NCBI GenBank assembly: GCA_964345075.1
Contig: CAYFPS010000005.1
Location: 102,800-166,799, forward strand
Origin: CAYFPS01 sp964345075
Lineage (GTDB): Bacteria; CAIWAD01
Direction of reading: 5' to 3'
DNA: 64,000 bases
Shown: one piece after another, positions 10,401-17,328 of the stretch
Layout of the letters: the number at the start of each line of letters is the position of its first letter
Numbering within the stretch: position 1 is the first letter of the stretch
The notes under the pieces: generated by a model
What the model was told of the DNA's origin: nothing
The model's input: the letters and a program-made list of their open reading frames with translations, nothing else
The model's database searches: none
Made by a program: the position numbers and the translations under genes

Positions 10401-11022
10401 ATCGCGCCCGGGCTTCCAGATAAGGATAACGGCCGCTGGCAAGTTGTATCACACGATCACAGGCGCTTTTCGCCCTGTCTGTGTTGCCAAGCTTCAGGTC
10501 CATCTCCGCAAGGGCCAGACGGGCCTGCAGCGCCTCGGGGCTTTCCGGCCAGCCACCGATGATGGCCTCCAGCAGGCCGCGCTTCTCGCTACCTGTCGGT
10601 TGCCTTCGGGCCGCGCTGAACATGGCAGCCGCAGCCTGAGGGTCTTCGGGAAAGCGTTCGGCAAAACTGCGCAGGGCACTTGCTGCTTCGCGGCTACGCC
10701 CCAGACTGTCCAGACAATCGGCCACTCGGCGCTGGGCCTGTGATGCAAGCGGGGAATCCATGTGATTCAGGGAGAGCCGCTGCCAGCTGCTTCTGGCCTC
10801 GTCAAAACGCCTCAGGGCGAAGGCAGAGCTCGCCTCGAGGTTGAGGATCAGATCCATCTCGGCGGCATCGGGAAAGCGCTCGCGCAGGATGCGGCACTGC
10901 TCGACGGTCAGATCGTGTACACCATCGGCCTGCAAGCGGCGCGCGTAGTCCAGATCACGCTGCAGATCGGCATGCAGCAGCAGCGGTAGTGCCAGCAGGG
11001 CGAGAATCCATGCGCGCAGCAT
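7477..11022 (-). CDS. Giant periplasmic TPR-repeat protein
   Basis: 1181 residues beginning with a signal peptide (MLRAWILALLALPLLLHAD) and no lipobox. The rest is almost entirely antiparallel helix pairs with TPR spacing. Typical units contain LRxFAERFPEDPQAAAAMF, LAxxAPALSDSLNLVRG, and near the C-terminus GEVQEALGELDQLITQWPESAEAAKGR. The latter resembles YbgF/BamD-type outer-membrane assembly TPRs. The protein probably acts as a scaffold in the periplasm. Its place between pcrA and nadC gives no clue to the partner. Five copies of the GTGATAC word are spread through it. Confidence 0.7.
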   Translation of the reverse strand: MLRAWILALLALPLLLHADLQRDLDYARRLQADGVHDLTVEQCRILRERFPDAAEMDLILNLEASSAFALRRFDEARSSWQRLSLNHMDSPLASQAQRRVADCLDSLGRSREAASALRSFAERFPEDPQAAAAMFSAARRQPTGSEKRGLLEAIIGGWPESPEALQARLALAEMDLKLGNTDRAKSACDRVIQLASGRYPYLEARARLQLAALLAADEPALARNLLLADVPGLAADAQLRLKLRAAGFSLEAGRPAEALELLQDLAATAPALSDSLNLVRGSALAALGRFDEAAESFGALGKATLSSQIATAWTLARGATPARAAGLYDELLTNPQAEEHVAWLLDERCNSRLTGPSAELLRKLRISEILPGQPVPVVWTEALLEAGELREASHLLDDRLDSAQEMDERIFLRIRLALAQAEWLRARRELESMRALCPLSPLLPAAEEALERAGAGAQAGTAVQEELLDLMVRQGSGEDPAQLAFEFAEIYHNRLAKPAEALGQYKRAMEGLSGEGLSKAALGVLECQRDLCDTSAVIDFWAQQGELLHQPETVVASLECLWSLEPSPGADALLERARLLAALCDSLDLVAGLPTAFHQTCITALEKQTEVNPADSLALLVLDFHCRDQRQDLALAARALAFGRLAQDSLALETWKTLRLEAPDSPWRIEADLALAAAVGTPDAERLELLESLRRDHAYHPALETAEELRAALLFKSGDFRGALAAWQERALTAHRNQPIDLLPEEGSQYDYSIGMCYEALGQEEDAREAFARYLRGAGRKDRARGEDALLRIAASTARQGDLNQAERLYRNLLAHSPDGPVQLRATRDLARLMAQKGDYAAEAALLNTLNPAASPDAELRTAWVKNLYQRADFDRAKSEFGRLLKDFRDTIDADTVKAAMNWAKGEAQLRAGNRDGAEKSFSLVVRDYRDTRFGLMARWGLARTLVGKGEVQEALGELDQLITQWPESAEAAKGRLLKGRLLYESGDSRAGMRALRELSESQAPEVDRREASLLLVRIYREEGFPDGALQMLLRYLREFPNADDYLARRMEAALLRKDLGELNPAIAEMRELLPIVDTERAAALQFYIGEALQLDGQLRAAILEYLKVPYLAGDTKLDWDVTALYQAGQCWEELGEADRAAELYIDIIRRRGPGSSFGSAAQERINLLRAAGALSGSDKN

Positions 11023-13433
11023 CAGCCGACCAGCCTCAGTTTGGCCATGCGCGCCACCATCTTCTTGACGCCGACGGAATCAAAACGCACGGAAACACGC
11101 ATTTCACCCCCGAATCCAACAGTATGGATCACAACGCCCCGGCCGTACTTGCCGTGCATGACCGTCGTTCCCGGCCTTAGATCAGCCGGTTGGGCCAGAT
11201 CCGGAAGCTGGCTTTCGTTTTCATAATCGGGCATGCCGCCGCCTCTGAAGGGGCTGTACTGATCACGCAGGGCGCTACGCTGCTTGTCTTCAAAACTCTC
11301 GCGCCTGGGCGGCTTGCCCTGCCGCGGCTTGGGATTGAAGGATGGTGCCGGCGGATCCAGTTCCAGCTCGCCACCGGAGAAGCCGGGCTGCTGCGGGCGA
11401 TCCACCCTGCCACGCCGCTGATTTGTATCACGGCCGGGCCTGACTGATGGACGGAAATTGCCGCGATCGAGTCCGGCGATCACATCCTTGAAGTGACCGC
11501 CCATGCCAAGGCGGCTCTCCTGCTTTGGTCTATCCAGCAGCTCCGGATGAATTATGTCAAGAAAACTTGAAGGAATGCTGCCACCCGCCTGCCCGTAACG
11601 GCGGCGCATGTCGGCGTGACACAAATAGAGATGCTTCATGGCGCGCGTGGCCGCCACATAAAAAAGCCTGCGCTCCTCTTCCAGCTCGGAAGGATCGTCC
11701 ATCGCCCCAGCCAGCGGGAAGAGACCTTCTTCCAGACCGGTCACGAAAACAACCGGAAACTCGAGACCCTTGGCGCTGTGGATGGTCATCATGGTGACGT
11801 GATCATCCTGATCGTTCCAGCCATCCACATCGGCAACAAGCGCGACTTCCTGCAGGAAGCCGGCCAGGCCCAGCTCCGAGTTCTCCTCGTAGTGCTGAAT
11901 GGCGCCCTGCAGTTCGCGCACATTCTCGATGCGCGGCACACCTTCCAGACCTTCGGCCTCAAGGCTCTCGATGAAGCCGATTTCCTCGATCAGCTCCTCA
12001 AGCAGCTCGGAGGGCTTTTTTTCATCCACTGTATCACGGTAACGTTTGAGCATGGCGCCAAAATCCGTGACACGTTTCGCGACCGCAGCGCCCAGACCTT
12101 CTGCCTGGCCGGCGATGCGCAGTGCTTCTTCCAGCGTGCATGAGCGCTGTGCGGCCAGCAGGCGCAGCCGATCGACCGTAACACCACCAATACCGCGGCG
12201 CGGGACATTGATCACCCTTAGCAGACTCATCAGGTCGGATGGATTGACCAGCATGCGCAGATAAGCGAGCAGGTCCTTGATCTCCCGGCGCTCGTAAAAG
12301 CGCGTGCCACCCACAATCTGATAGCGAATGCCGTTACGCATGCAGGCTTCTTCCAGCGCGCGGGACTGGGCATTGGTCCGGTAGAGAATCGCGCACTGTT
12401 TGAAGGTTCCACCCGCCTCCACATGCTTGCGGATGCGCGAGCAGACCAGCGCCGCCTCCATACCCTCGTCTTCTCCGCGCAGAATCGGAATGCGCTCACC
12501 CTTGCCGTTTCGCGTCCAGAGCTTCTTGGGCTTGCGGGTTTCGTTGCGTGATACAACCGAGTGGGCGGCGTTCAGGATGGTCTCCGTGGAGCGGTAATTC
12601 TGTTCCAGCTTGAAGACTTTGACATCGGGCCAGGTTTCTTCGAAGTCGAGAATGTTGCTGATATCCGCGCCTCGCCAGCCGTAAATCGACTGGTCGTCAT
12701 CACCCACGACACAAATGTTATTGCGCGGCGCGGCCAGCAGGCGTGTCACCTCGAACTGGGCACGGTTGGTGTCCTGATACTCGTCAATCAGGATATAGCG
12801 GAAGCGATCACGGTAGATCTCCAGCCGCCCGGGATGCTGCTGAAAGAGTTCGATCGGGCGAATCAGCAGGTCATCGAAGTCCATCGCGTTGGCCTGCTTG
12901 AGCTGCACGGCATATTCACGGTAGACCTCGGCGATCTGCTCGTGGATGAAGCCCGTATCCTGCGCCAGAAAGGCCTCCGGATCCAGCATTGCATTCTTGG
13001 CCGCCGAAATGTTCGAGCGAATGCGCTTGGGATTCAGCTGTCCGCTTTTCATCTGCAGACGGTCCATGCAGTCCTTGATCAGCTTGAGCTGATCGTCACT
13101 GTCGTAGATGGTAAAGTTGCGGCCGTAGCCGATGAACTCGGCCTCGCGCCTCAGGATGCGGGCGAAGATGGAATGGAAGGTGCCGACCCACATGTCGGAG
13201 AGGCCCGCCTGGACAAGGTGGCCGATGCGCTCTTTCATTTCCCGCGCGGCCTTGTTGGTAAAGGTCAGGGCCAGAATCTGCCAGGGCTTGGCGCGCCCTT
13301 CGGCAAGAATCCAGGCAATGCGATTGGTGAGCACGCGGGTCTTGCCGCTGCCGGCGCCCGCAAGAATCAGTACCGCGCCCTCGGTTTCGCGCACGGCCCC
13401 TTGCTGGGCGTCATTCAGTTGTGAGATGTCCAT
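11022..13433 (-). CDS. pcrA: UvrD/PcrA-type 3'-5' DNA helicase
   Basis: 803 residues, superfamily 1A helicase. Motifs in order: Q-motif (LNDAQQGAV), motif I Walker A (AGAGSGKTRVL), Ia (TFTNKAAREMKERI), II (LIDEYQDTN), III (VVGDDDQSIYGWRGADI), IV (LEQNYRST), V (MTIHSAKGLEFPVVFVTGLEEGLFP) and VI (EERRLFYVAATRA). The order and the GLFP signature place it with UvrD/PcrA rather than Rep or RecB. It unwinds DNA in nucleotide-excision and mismatch repair and clears RecA or stalled polymerase. The C-terminal 120 residues form a basic linker plus a Tudor-like domain (GTTVMHGKYGRGVVI) that binds RNA polymerase in PcrA/UvrD. Confidence 0.94.
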   Translation of the reverse strand: MDISQLNDAQQGAVRETEGAVLILAGAGSGKTRVLTNRIAWILAEGRAKPWQILALTFTNKAAREMKERIGHLVQAGLSDMWVGTFHSIFARILRREAEFIGYGRNFTIYDSDDQLKLIKDCMDRLQMKSGQLNPKRIRSNISAAKNAMLDPEAFLAQDTGFIHEQIAEVYREYAVQLKQANAMDFDDLLIRPIELFQQHPGRLEIYRDRFRYILIDEYQDTNRAQFEVTRLLAAPRNNICVVGDDDQSIYGWRGADISNILDFEETWPDVKVFKLEQNYRSTETILNAAHSVVSRNETRKPKKLWTRNGKGERIPILRGEDEGMEAALVCSRIRKHVEAGGTFKQCAILYRTNAQSRALEEACMRNGIRYQIVGGTRFYERREIKDLLAYLRMLVNPSDLMSLLRVINVPRRGIGGVTVDRLRLLAAQRSCTLEEALRIAGQAEGLGAAVAKRVTDFGAMLKRYRDTVDEKKPSELLEELIEEIGFIESLEAEGLEGVPRIENVRELQGAIQHYEENSELGLAGFLQEVALVADVDGWNDQDDHVTMMTIHSAKGLEFPVVFVTGLEEGLFPLAGAMDDPSELEEERRLFYVAATRAMKHLYLCHADMRRRYGQAGGSIPSSFLDIIHPELLDRPKQESRLGMGGHFKDVIAGLDRGNFRPSVRPGRDTNQRRGRVDRPQQPGFSGGELELDPPAPSFNPKPRQGKPPRRESFEDKQRSALRDQYSPFRGGGMPDYENESQLPDLAQPADLRPGTTVMHGKYGRGVVIHTVGFGGEMRVSVRFDSVGVKKMVARMAKLRLVG

Positions 13434-13451
13434 TCCATTCCCGTTTTGCGG

Positions 13452-14540
13452 CTACTTGCGGCCGCGCTCTCGACGCAGTTTTCGCCGCAGCTTGTCCAGC
13501 GGCTTGCGGTTTTCCAGATGTTCATCGTAGCTGTGCGCGAAGACATGGCTGCCATCGCCGAGCGCAACAAAGTAAAAGTAGTCACATTCAGCCGGCTTCA
13601 TGGCCGCTGCCAGCGCCACCCGCCCCGGGTTTCCGATCGGCCCCGGCGGCAAGCCCTTGTAGAGATAAGTGTTGTAGGGCGAGTCAATTTCCAGATCCTT
13701 GAGCAGCAGGCGGCGGGGTCCGTCAGGCAGCAGAATCTGCACGGTTGGATCCGCCTGCAGGCGCATGCCTTGTTTCAGTCTGTTGTGATACACGGCCGCA
13801 ACCGTATCCGCTTCCGATGCCAGCTGAACTTCGCCCTGCACAATGCTGGCCATGGTCAGTAGCTCGCGCAGCTCATGGCCCTTCGGTCGCGCCCCGGGTG
13901 AAAGCTCATCGATCACGGCGAGTGACATCTTCACCAGCCTGGTCAGTACCTGCTCCTCCGTTTCGACCTCTGAAACGAGATAGGTCTCCGGGTAGAGCAG
14001 GCCTTCCAGATCCGGTTGATTCAGGCCGAATGAGGCGATGAAGAGGCTGTCGCCAACCAGCTGCATCACGCGCAGACTGTCCAGACCGAGTTCCCGTGAT
14101 ACAATGCCGGCAATCTGCCCGGCGCGGGCTGCTTCCGGCACTCGAAGGCGGCGCACAGGTACGGCGTAGTCCTGCATGGCCTCCAGCATTTCCCACGGAC
14201 TCATGCTCGATTCCAGAATGAAGAGCCCCTGCTGGATGCCGGTGGCCAGGCCGAAAAGGCGGGCGGCCAGCTTCAGGCGAAAGGGGCTTGTCAGCAGCCC
14301 GCGTGCCTGCAGCTCACTGGCAATCTCGCCCAGCGTCATGCCGGCTTCAACACGCAGCGTGTCCTGCTTGATGGGTCCGCGCGCGGCAGGCGCCTCAATC
14401 AGACCAATCCAGCCACCAGCAGCGATCAGAAGGAGCAGAATGATGGCAGCCGAAAGCCCGCGCTTTCCCCCCATGAAGGCCGCGCGCTTATCCACCTGCT
14501 TTTCCAGCTGATGTTGCTCTTCCTGCATCTCGTTGTCCAT
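13452..14540 (-). CDS. mltG: Endolytic murein transglycosylase MltG (YceG-like)
   Basis: 362 residues from ATG at 14540; an in-frame TTG sits just before it. A basic cytoplasmic N-terminus, one membrane helix (about 32-48) and a LysM-like subdomain (about 60-120) precede the YceG catalytic region. That region contains LLTMASIVQGEVQLASE, AAVYHNRLKQGMRLQADPTV, SPYNTYLYKGLPPGPIGNPG and FYFVALGDGSHVFA. MltG cuts nascent glycan strands inside the chain and so sets their length. The second Glu of the usual E-x-E pair is kept (QGE), while the first is Gln. It appears to be the first gene of the long minus-strand string, with its promoter somewhere in 14541-15017, but no strong Shine-Dalgarno sequence is seen. 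Confidence 0.9.
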   Translation of the reverse strand: MDNEMQEEQHQLEKQVDKRAAFMGGKRGLSAAIILLLLIAAGGWIGLIEAPAARGPIKQDTLRVEAGMTLGEIASELQARGLLTSPFRLKLAARLFGLATGIQQGLFILESSMSPWEMLEAMQDYAVPVRRLRVPEAARAGQIAGIVSRELGLDSLRVMQLVGDSLFIASFGLNQPDLEGLLYPETYLVSEVETEEQVLTRLVKMSLAVIDELSPGARPKGHELRELLTMASIVQGEVQLASEADTVAAVYHNRLKQGMRLQADPTVQILLPDGPRRLLLKDLEIDSPYNTYLYKGLPPGPIGNPGRVALAAAMKPAECDYFYFVALGDGSHVFAHSYDEHLENRKPLDKLRRKLRRERGRK

Positions 14541-14543
14541 CAA

Positions 14544-15017
14544 TCGATTAACCCATCCAAGCTACCAAATTCCGCCCTTGACAGCCAGAGCTTGAGTGAA
14601 AAAGGAGGGCGGGAAATTGGGAGGTGACAGGGAGGGTGGACAGGGTGAAGAATGGCAGATTGCAGATTGATGATAAGTGTCAGGCACGTGCCAGACACGT
14701 GTCTGGCACCCGTTGGACACCCGCCTCGAAGCAACTCCCTTCTGTCAATCAGTCCTGACACTTCAGCAACCGCAGTTCCCGACAGAGTTCCCGATGGCGT
14801 TTGCGAAATCGTCCAAGCCCCATGACACCCCGCGGCTTCACTTGCGGCTTGCAACCGCCTAACGACTAACGCCCGACGACTTTCTGACTGGTACCTGGAT
14901 ACTTCTTAAGGCTGACGCCTGACACATTCTTGGCTATTGTCAATTTGCCCCACCTTCGAGATTTCTCTTTGAATTCGAGACTCAGAATGCGATCTTACCA
15001 GTAAGAAGGAGGGGCTA
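14544..15017. other. Intergenic region holding repeat copy A and the divergent mltG and AbrB upstream regions
   Basis: The 474 bases between mltG and the AbrB gene contain no convincing gene. Bases 14674-14902 are the first copy of the composite repeat (separate entry). A small dyad CTTAC-CA-GTAAG lies at 14994-15005 directly before the Shine-Dalgarno sequence AAGGAGGGG of the antitoxin and could be its autoregulatory operator. Two TTCGAG words flank an AT-rich stretch at about 14955-14980. An open frame of 104 codons on the minus strand here follows the repeat and is not considered a gene. Confidence 0.6.
14674..14902. repeat. Composite dispersed repeat, copy A
   Basis: Shares long near-identical stretches with copies at 15893-16103 and 17038-17233. 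Parts in order: a 22-base perfect palindrome at 14688-14709 (core CCAGACACGTGTCTGG), a stretch containing GTCCTGACACTTCAGCAACC, then a segment from about 14806 to 14902. That last segment is shared almost base for base with copy C and ends in CGACTTTCTGACTGG. The palindrome with single-word flanks resembles REP or MITE-like elements. No gene for its mobility is visible. Confidence 0.75.
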
Positions 15018-15281
15018 ATGAGTACCTTTTCGACTACAAAGCTCTCAACCAAGGGCCAGGTCGTCATTCCTGAAGAAATCCGCGTTCAACTAGGCTTGAA
15101 ACCTGGGGCCAAGTTCATCGTGGTTGCTGAGGGCGATGTCGTCGTGCTGAAAACCATCGTCGCTCCAAAGCTGGCAGATTTTGCCTCGCTTGTTGCTCGT
15201 GCCAGATCCGAGGCTGCAGAACTGGGCATGCAAGAGACGGATATAGAAGCCGCCATTCGGGATGCTCGTTCAAAGTCATGA
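15018..15281 (+). CDS. AbrB/SpoVT-type antitoxin
   Basis: 87 residues. The N-terminal swapped-hairpin AbrB fold is seen in TTKLSTKGQVVIPEEIRVQLGLKPGAKFIVV (residues 6-37), which matches the MazE/AbrB signature (KGQVVIPxxIR..L.L..G). The C-terminal half is a helical tail (LADFASLVARARSEAAELG) expected to wrap and neutralise the toxin. A strong Shine-Dalgarno sequence AAGGAGGGG precedes the ATG. The stop overlaps the PIN toxin start by four bases. Such antitoxins bind DNA upstream of the pair and repress it; the dyad at 14994-15005 is a candidate site. Confidence 0.9.
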   Translation: MSTFSTTKLSTKGQVVIPEEIRVQLGLKPGAKFIVVAEGDVVVLKTIVAPKLADFASLVARARSEAAELGMQETDIEAAIRDARSKS

Positions 15282-15682
15282 AGGTTGTTTTAGACACGAA
15301 TGTTCTGATATCCGGCTTGTTTTTCGGTGGGAATCCGGGCAAAATCATCGATCTGTGGGTCAAAGGTGAGGTTGAAGTTCTGGTCACCGAAGCGATACTG
15401 CTTGAATACGAAGCAGTCCTTGATCGGCTGGCTCGAAAATATCCCAAGTCATCGGCCCGGCAGCTATTCCACCTGATTGCACTCAAGGCAACGACCGTCG
15501 AGGGCTACGCCCTGCCACCTGATTCATGTAATGATCCGGATGATGTCAAATTCCTTGAGTGCGCCGTTGGTGGTGGTGCGAGCTTCATCGTCTCCGGGGA
15601 CAAGCATCTTCTGGATCTGCACGTCTGGGACACGATTCCGATCCAATCAGCGGCAGTCTTTTTAAAGGAACACTGGAGTTAG
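15278..15682 (+). CDS. PIN-domain toxin (COG1569-like RNase)
   Basis: 134 residues. It begins MKVVLDTNVLISGLFFGGNPGKII, the PIN_3/COG1569 signature with the first metal-binding Asp in LDTNV. The other acidic residues of the active site are in TEAILLEYEAVL, NDPDDVKFLECAV and IVSGDKHLL. PIN toxins are magnesium-dependent RNases that cut tRNA, rRNA or mRNA. The ATG overlaps the antitoxin stop (ATGA), so the pair is translationally coupled. Module and neighbours look accessory: no GTGATAC copy lies in 14103-30654 and repeats flank it. Confidence 0.9.
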   Translation: MKVVLDTNVLISGLFFGGNPGKIIDLWVKGEVEVLVTEAILLEYEAVLDRLARKYPKSSARQLFHLIALKATTVEGYALPPDSCNDPDDVKFLECAVGGGASFIVSGDKHLLDLHVWDTIPIQSAAVFLKEHWS

Positions 15683-15715
15683 AATCTCCGCGTCATGCCG
15701 ATGTGTCGGCTGAGT

Positions 15716-15759
15716 GTTACCTATGTTCCCGGTCAGATGTGTAACCTATGTACCCGGTC
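15716..15759. mobile_element. Two direct repeats resembling an IS481-like element end (remnant)
   Basis: GTTACCTATGTTCCCGGTC at 15716-15734 and GTAACCTATGTACCCGGTC at 15741-15759 are near-identical and spaced 25 bases apart. From memory, tandem ACCTATGT-CCCGGTC words occur at termini of IS481-like insertion sequences. No transposase gene is near, so this would be a solo end left after deletion. The family assignment is uncertain. Confidence 0.35.
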
Positions 15760-15892
15760 TGTACTAAGTCGTCAGCAGGCCAGATACCAGTAACGAGTAG
15801 CCAGCTCAGAGCCGACAGGCGTTAGGCGTCAGCAGGCCAGCAAACTTCTGACTTGTATCTGGAAACTGGTAGCTGGAGGCTAGTTGATTGAA

Positions 15893-16103
15893 AAGTGCCA
15901 GACACGTGCCAGACGGGTGTCTGGCACCCGTTGGACACCCGCCTCGAAGCAACTCCCTTCTGTCAATCAGTCCTGACACTTCAGCAACCGCTGTTCCCGA
16001 CAGAGTTCCCGACTGCCCCCCGCTTCCGCGGGGGTGACGTCGCTGACCGCTAAGGCCTGACGACTTTCTGACTGGCCTGCTGGTACCTGGATACTGGTAA
16101 CTG
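15893..16103. repeat. Composite dispersed repeat, copy B
   Basis: Carries the palindromic segment at 15906-15927 with two centre changes (GACGGGTGTC instead of GACACGTGTC). The same CCGTTGGACACCCGCC and CTGACACTTCAGCAACCGC stretches as copy A follow. The middle then differs: a hairpin CCCCCCGC-TTCC-GCGGGGG (about 16015-16034) replaces the segment shared by A and C. The end CGACTTTCTGACTGG is again common. Confidence 0.7.
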
Positions 16104-16180
16104 AAACGACTCTCTTGCTGGGAGCTCGTTGCTGGCCCCTGGTAACTGATTCCTGACGCCTCTCCTCTATAAGCTATCTC

Positions 16181-16525
16181 CTACGCCAATCCCAGCACCA
16201 TCACAAGTGCTCGTCTGACCTTGACCATCTCTTCATCAGTCAGCACAGCGAGTGGTCCGTCCACCAGGCGCGAGCGGTCCAGTGTGCGGGGCTGGTCGGC
16301 CAGAATGATGCTGGGTTTCAGCAGTCGGTCTCGGGCGGGCAAGGGCACATGCAGCAATCCATTCGAGCCGGGCTCAACCCTGCTGCTAAGTGGCAGGACG
16401 GCAATCAGCGGTGTTGCCTCTGGGCCAAGCCAGTCCGCCTGAATGACCAGAGCAGGGCGAATCTTTCCTGTTTCCTGACCGCGGCTGGGATTAAAGTTGG
16501 CCAGCCAGATTTCGCCGCGACGCAT
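16181..16525 (-). CDS. PemK/MazF-family mRNA interferase toxin
   Basis: 114 residues from ATG at 16525, which overlaps the antitoxin stop as TGATG. The family features are MRRGEIWLANFNPSRGQETGKIRPALVIQ (start of the SH3-like barrel with the GxEqxkxRP loop), PLIAVLPLSSRV, LKPSIILADQPRTLDRSRL and the C-terminal helix LTDEEMVKVRRALVMVLGL. MazF/PemK toxins cleave mRNA at short sequences. An alternative upstream start at 16537 would add four residues. Confidence 0.9.
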   Translation of the reverse strand: MRRGEIWLANFNPSRGQETGKIRPALVIQADWLGPEATPLIAVLPLSSRVEPGSNGLLHVPLPARDRLLKPSIILADQPRTLDRSRLVDGPLAVLTDEEMVKVRRALVMVLGLA

Positions 16526-16785
16526 CAACTCCACCACGGCTCTTCGGTAGTATCAAGACCATCGCCCAGTGCTGCATCAAGCCAATCTTCAGGCCTGTCA
16601 CCAGTGTCTTGGGCGTAGCGTGCCTGTGCTTCGGCCAGCATTCCCTGCTGAAGTTCCTGCCTGCGGCTCTCCTTCAAAAACCGGATTAGGGCAAGCCTGA
16701 TCAGGGCCGATCGGTTGATTCCCCGCCGGTTTGCCTCTTCATCAAGTAGCTGCTCAAGCTCCTTGTTAAGGCGAAGGGTTAGCAT
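16525..16785 (-). CDS. Ribbon-helix-helix (CopG/MetJ-like) antitoxin
   Basis: 86 residues. The N-terminus MLTLRLNKELEQLLDEEANRRGINRSALIRLALIRFL is a classic RHH fold: beta strand, helix, then the G-NRSALIR turn and second helix. The C-terminal half is acidic and ends EEPWWS; it probably folds on the toxin. A strong Shine-Dalgarno sequence AGGAGGTGAACC precedes the ATG. Directly upstream lie two copies of TTGTAATAC (16808-16828), a likely operator. It is translationally coupled to the PemK toxin. Confidence 0.88.
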   Translation of the reverse strand: MLTLRLNKELEQLLDEEANRRGINRSALIRLALIRFLKESRRQELQQGMLAEAQARYAQDTGDRPEDWLDAALGDGLDTTEEPWWS

Positions 16786-16807
16786 GGTTCACCTCCTGTC
16801 TTGCCAT

Positions 16808-16830
16808 TTGTAATACTAATTGTAATACAA
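16808..16830 (-). promoter_or_regulatory. Tandem TTGTAATAC operator candidate of the RHH antitoxin
   Basis: TTGTAATAC occurs at 16808-16816 and 16820-16828, 12 bases apart. GTAATAC itself is a near-palindrome, so each half can be read from both strands. RHH repressors bind cooperatively to such phased short sites in their own promoter. No clear -35/-10 pair was found. Confidence 0.5.
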
Positions 16831-17037
16831 TGCAAGAGGAAGGGTTTTGGGCGTTAGGCGCTCAGGCGTTAGTCGTCAGCAGGCCATTTGTCACCCCCTG
16901 TCATTCCCTGTCACCCCCGCGAAAGCGGGGGGCAAGCGAGAAGAAAGCAGGTGCCAGTTTCCAGCAACCTGCCTTACTGGCAGCTGGAAGCTGGTAACTG
17001 GGGGCTGAGTGTATCTGTGTTATGATTTCGCATATGA

Positions 17038-17233
17038 AAAGTGCCAGACACGTGCCAGACACGTGTCTGGCACCGAAGGCCCCCGCTGTCAACGAGTCCT
17101 GACACTTCAGCAACCGCAGTTCCCGATTGCGTTATTCGAAATCGTCCAAGCCCCATGACACCCCGCGGCTTCACTTGCGGCTTGCAACCGCCTAACGACT
17201 AACGCCCGACGACTTTCTGACTGGTACCTGGAA
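17038..17233. repeat. Composite dispersed repeat, copy C
   Basis: A perfect 22-base palindrome at 17052-17073 is identical to that of copy A. The CTGACACTTCAGCAACCGC stretch and the long segment ending CGACTTTCTGACTGG, shared with copy A, follow. CCGTTGGACACCCGCC is missing and replaced by a shorter linker. Three copies within 2.6 kb bracket both toxin-antitoxin modules. Confidence 0.75.
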
Positions 17234-17274
17234 GCTGGTAACTGGCTACTTCTTCAGGCTAACGACTACAATAA

Positions 17275-17303
17275 CGCCCCCCCCACCAGCAGGTGAGAGG
17301 GGC
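17275..17303 (-). terminator. Likely rho-independent terminator of the surface operon
   Basis: On the minus strand, 26 bases after the last gene of the operon, GGCCCCTCTCACC-tgct-GGTGGGGGGGGC can fold into a long G-C stem with some G-U pairs. GTTATTG follows rather than a full U tract, so it may be weak. Confidence 0.45.
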
Positions 17304-17328
17304 CATGGTGTGTGACTGACGCCGCGAA

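Larger units (their letters stand above)
147..14102. repeat. GTGATAC word, cluster 1 (22 copies)
   Basis: Seven-base word start positions. As GTGATAC on the plus strand: 147, 1909, 2215, 4541, 5375, 5867, 6056, 6754, 6907, 9215, 12548, 13785, 14096. As GTATCAC: 484, 4934, 5728, 8228, 8351, 9422, 10446, 11425, 12031. Nearly all lie inside genes (lapB, miaB, nadC, pcrA, mltG and others) in several reading frames. Most are preceded by a pyrimidine and followed by A. Confidence 0.85.
15683..16180. other. Intergenic region between the two toxin-antitoxin modules
   Basis: 498 bases without a gene. It contains an apparent IS remnant (15716-15759), low-complexity stretches built of CTGGTAACTGG-like and GGCGTTAGGCG words (about 15765-15880 and 16060-16150), and composite repeat copy B. 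It reads as a graveyard of mobile or slipped-strand sequence. Confidence 0.6.
16786..17328. other. Intergenic region upstream of the RHH/PemK pair and downstream of the surface operon
   Basis: 543 bases without a supported gene. From left: the antitoxin operator region, low-complexity GGCGTTAGGCG and CTGGTAACTGG words (about 16848-17006), a hairpin CCCCCGC-GAAA-GCGGGGG (about 16913-16931), composite repeat copy C, and the likely terminator of the surface operon (17275-17303). A 161-codon frame starting at 17731 overlaps the large lipoprotein gene in another frame and was discarded. Confidence 0.6.

Noticed and set aside
14540..14854. 104-codon minus-strand open frame before mltG
   Set aside because: It is made of composite repeat copy A and has no family likeness; copy C gives a similar nonsense frame at 16901-17174.
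14650..17240. CRISPR array made of the palindromic repeats
   Set aside because: Only three copies, over 1 kb apart, with genes between; no regular spacers or cas genes.
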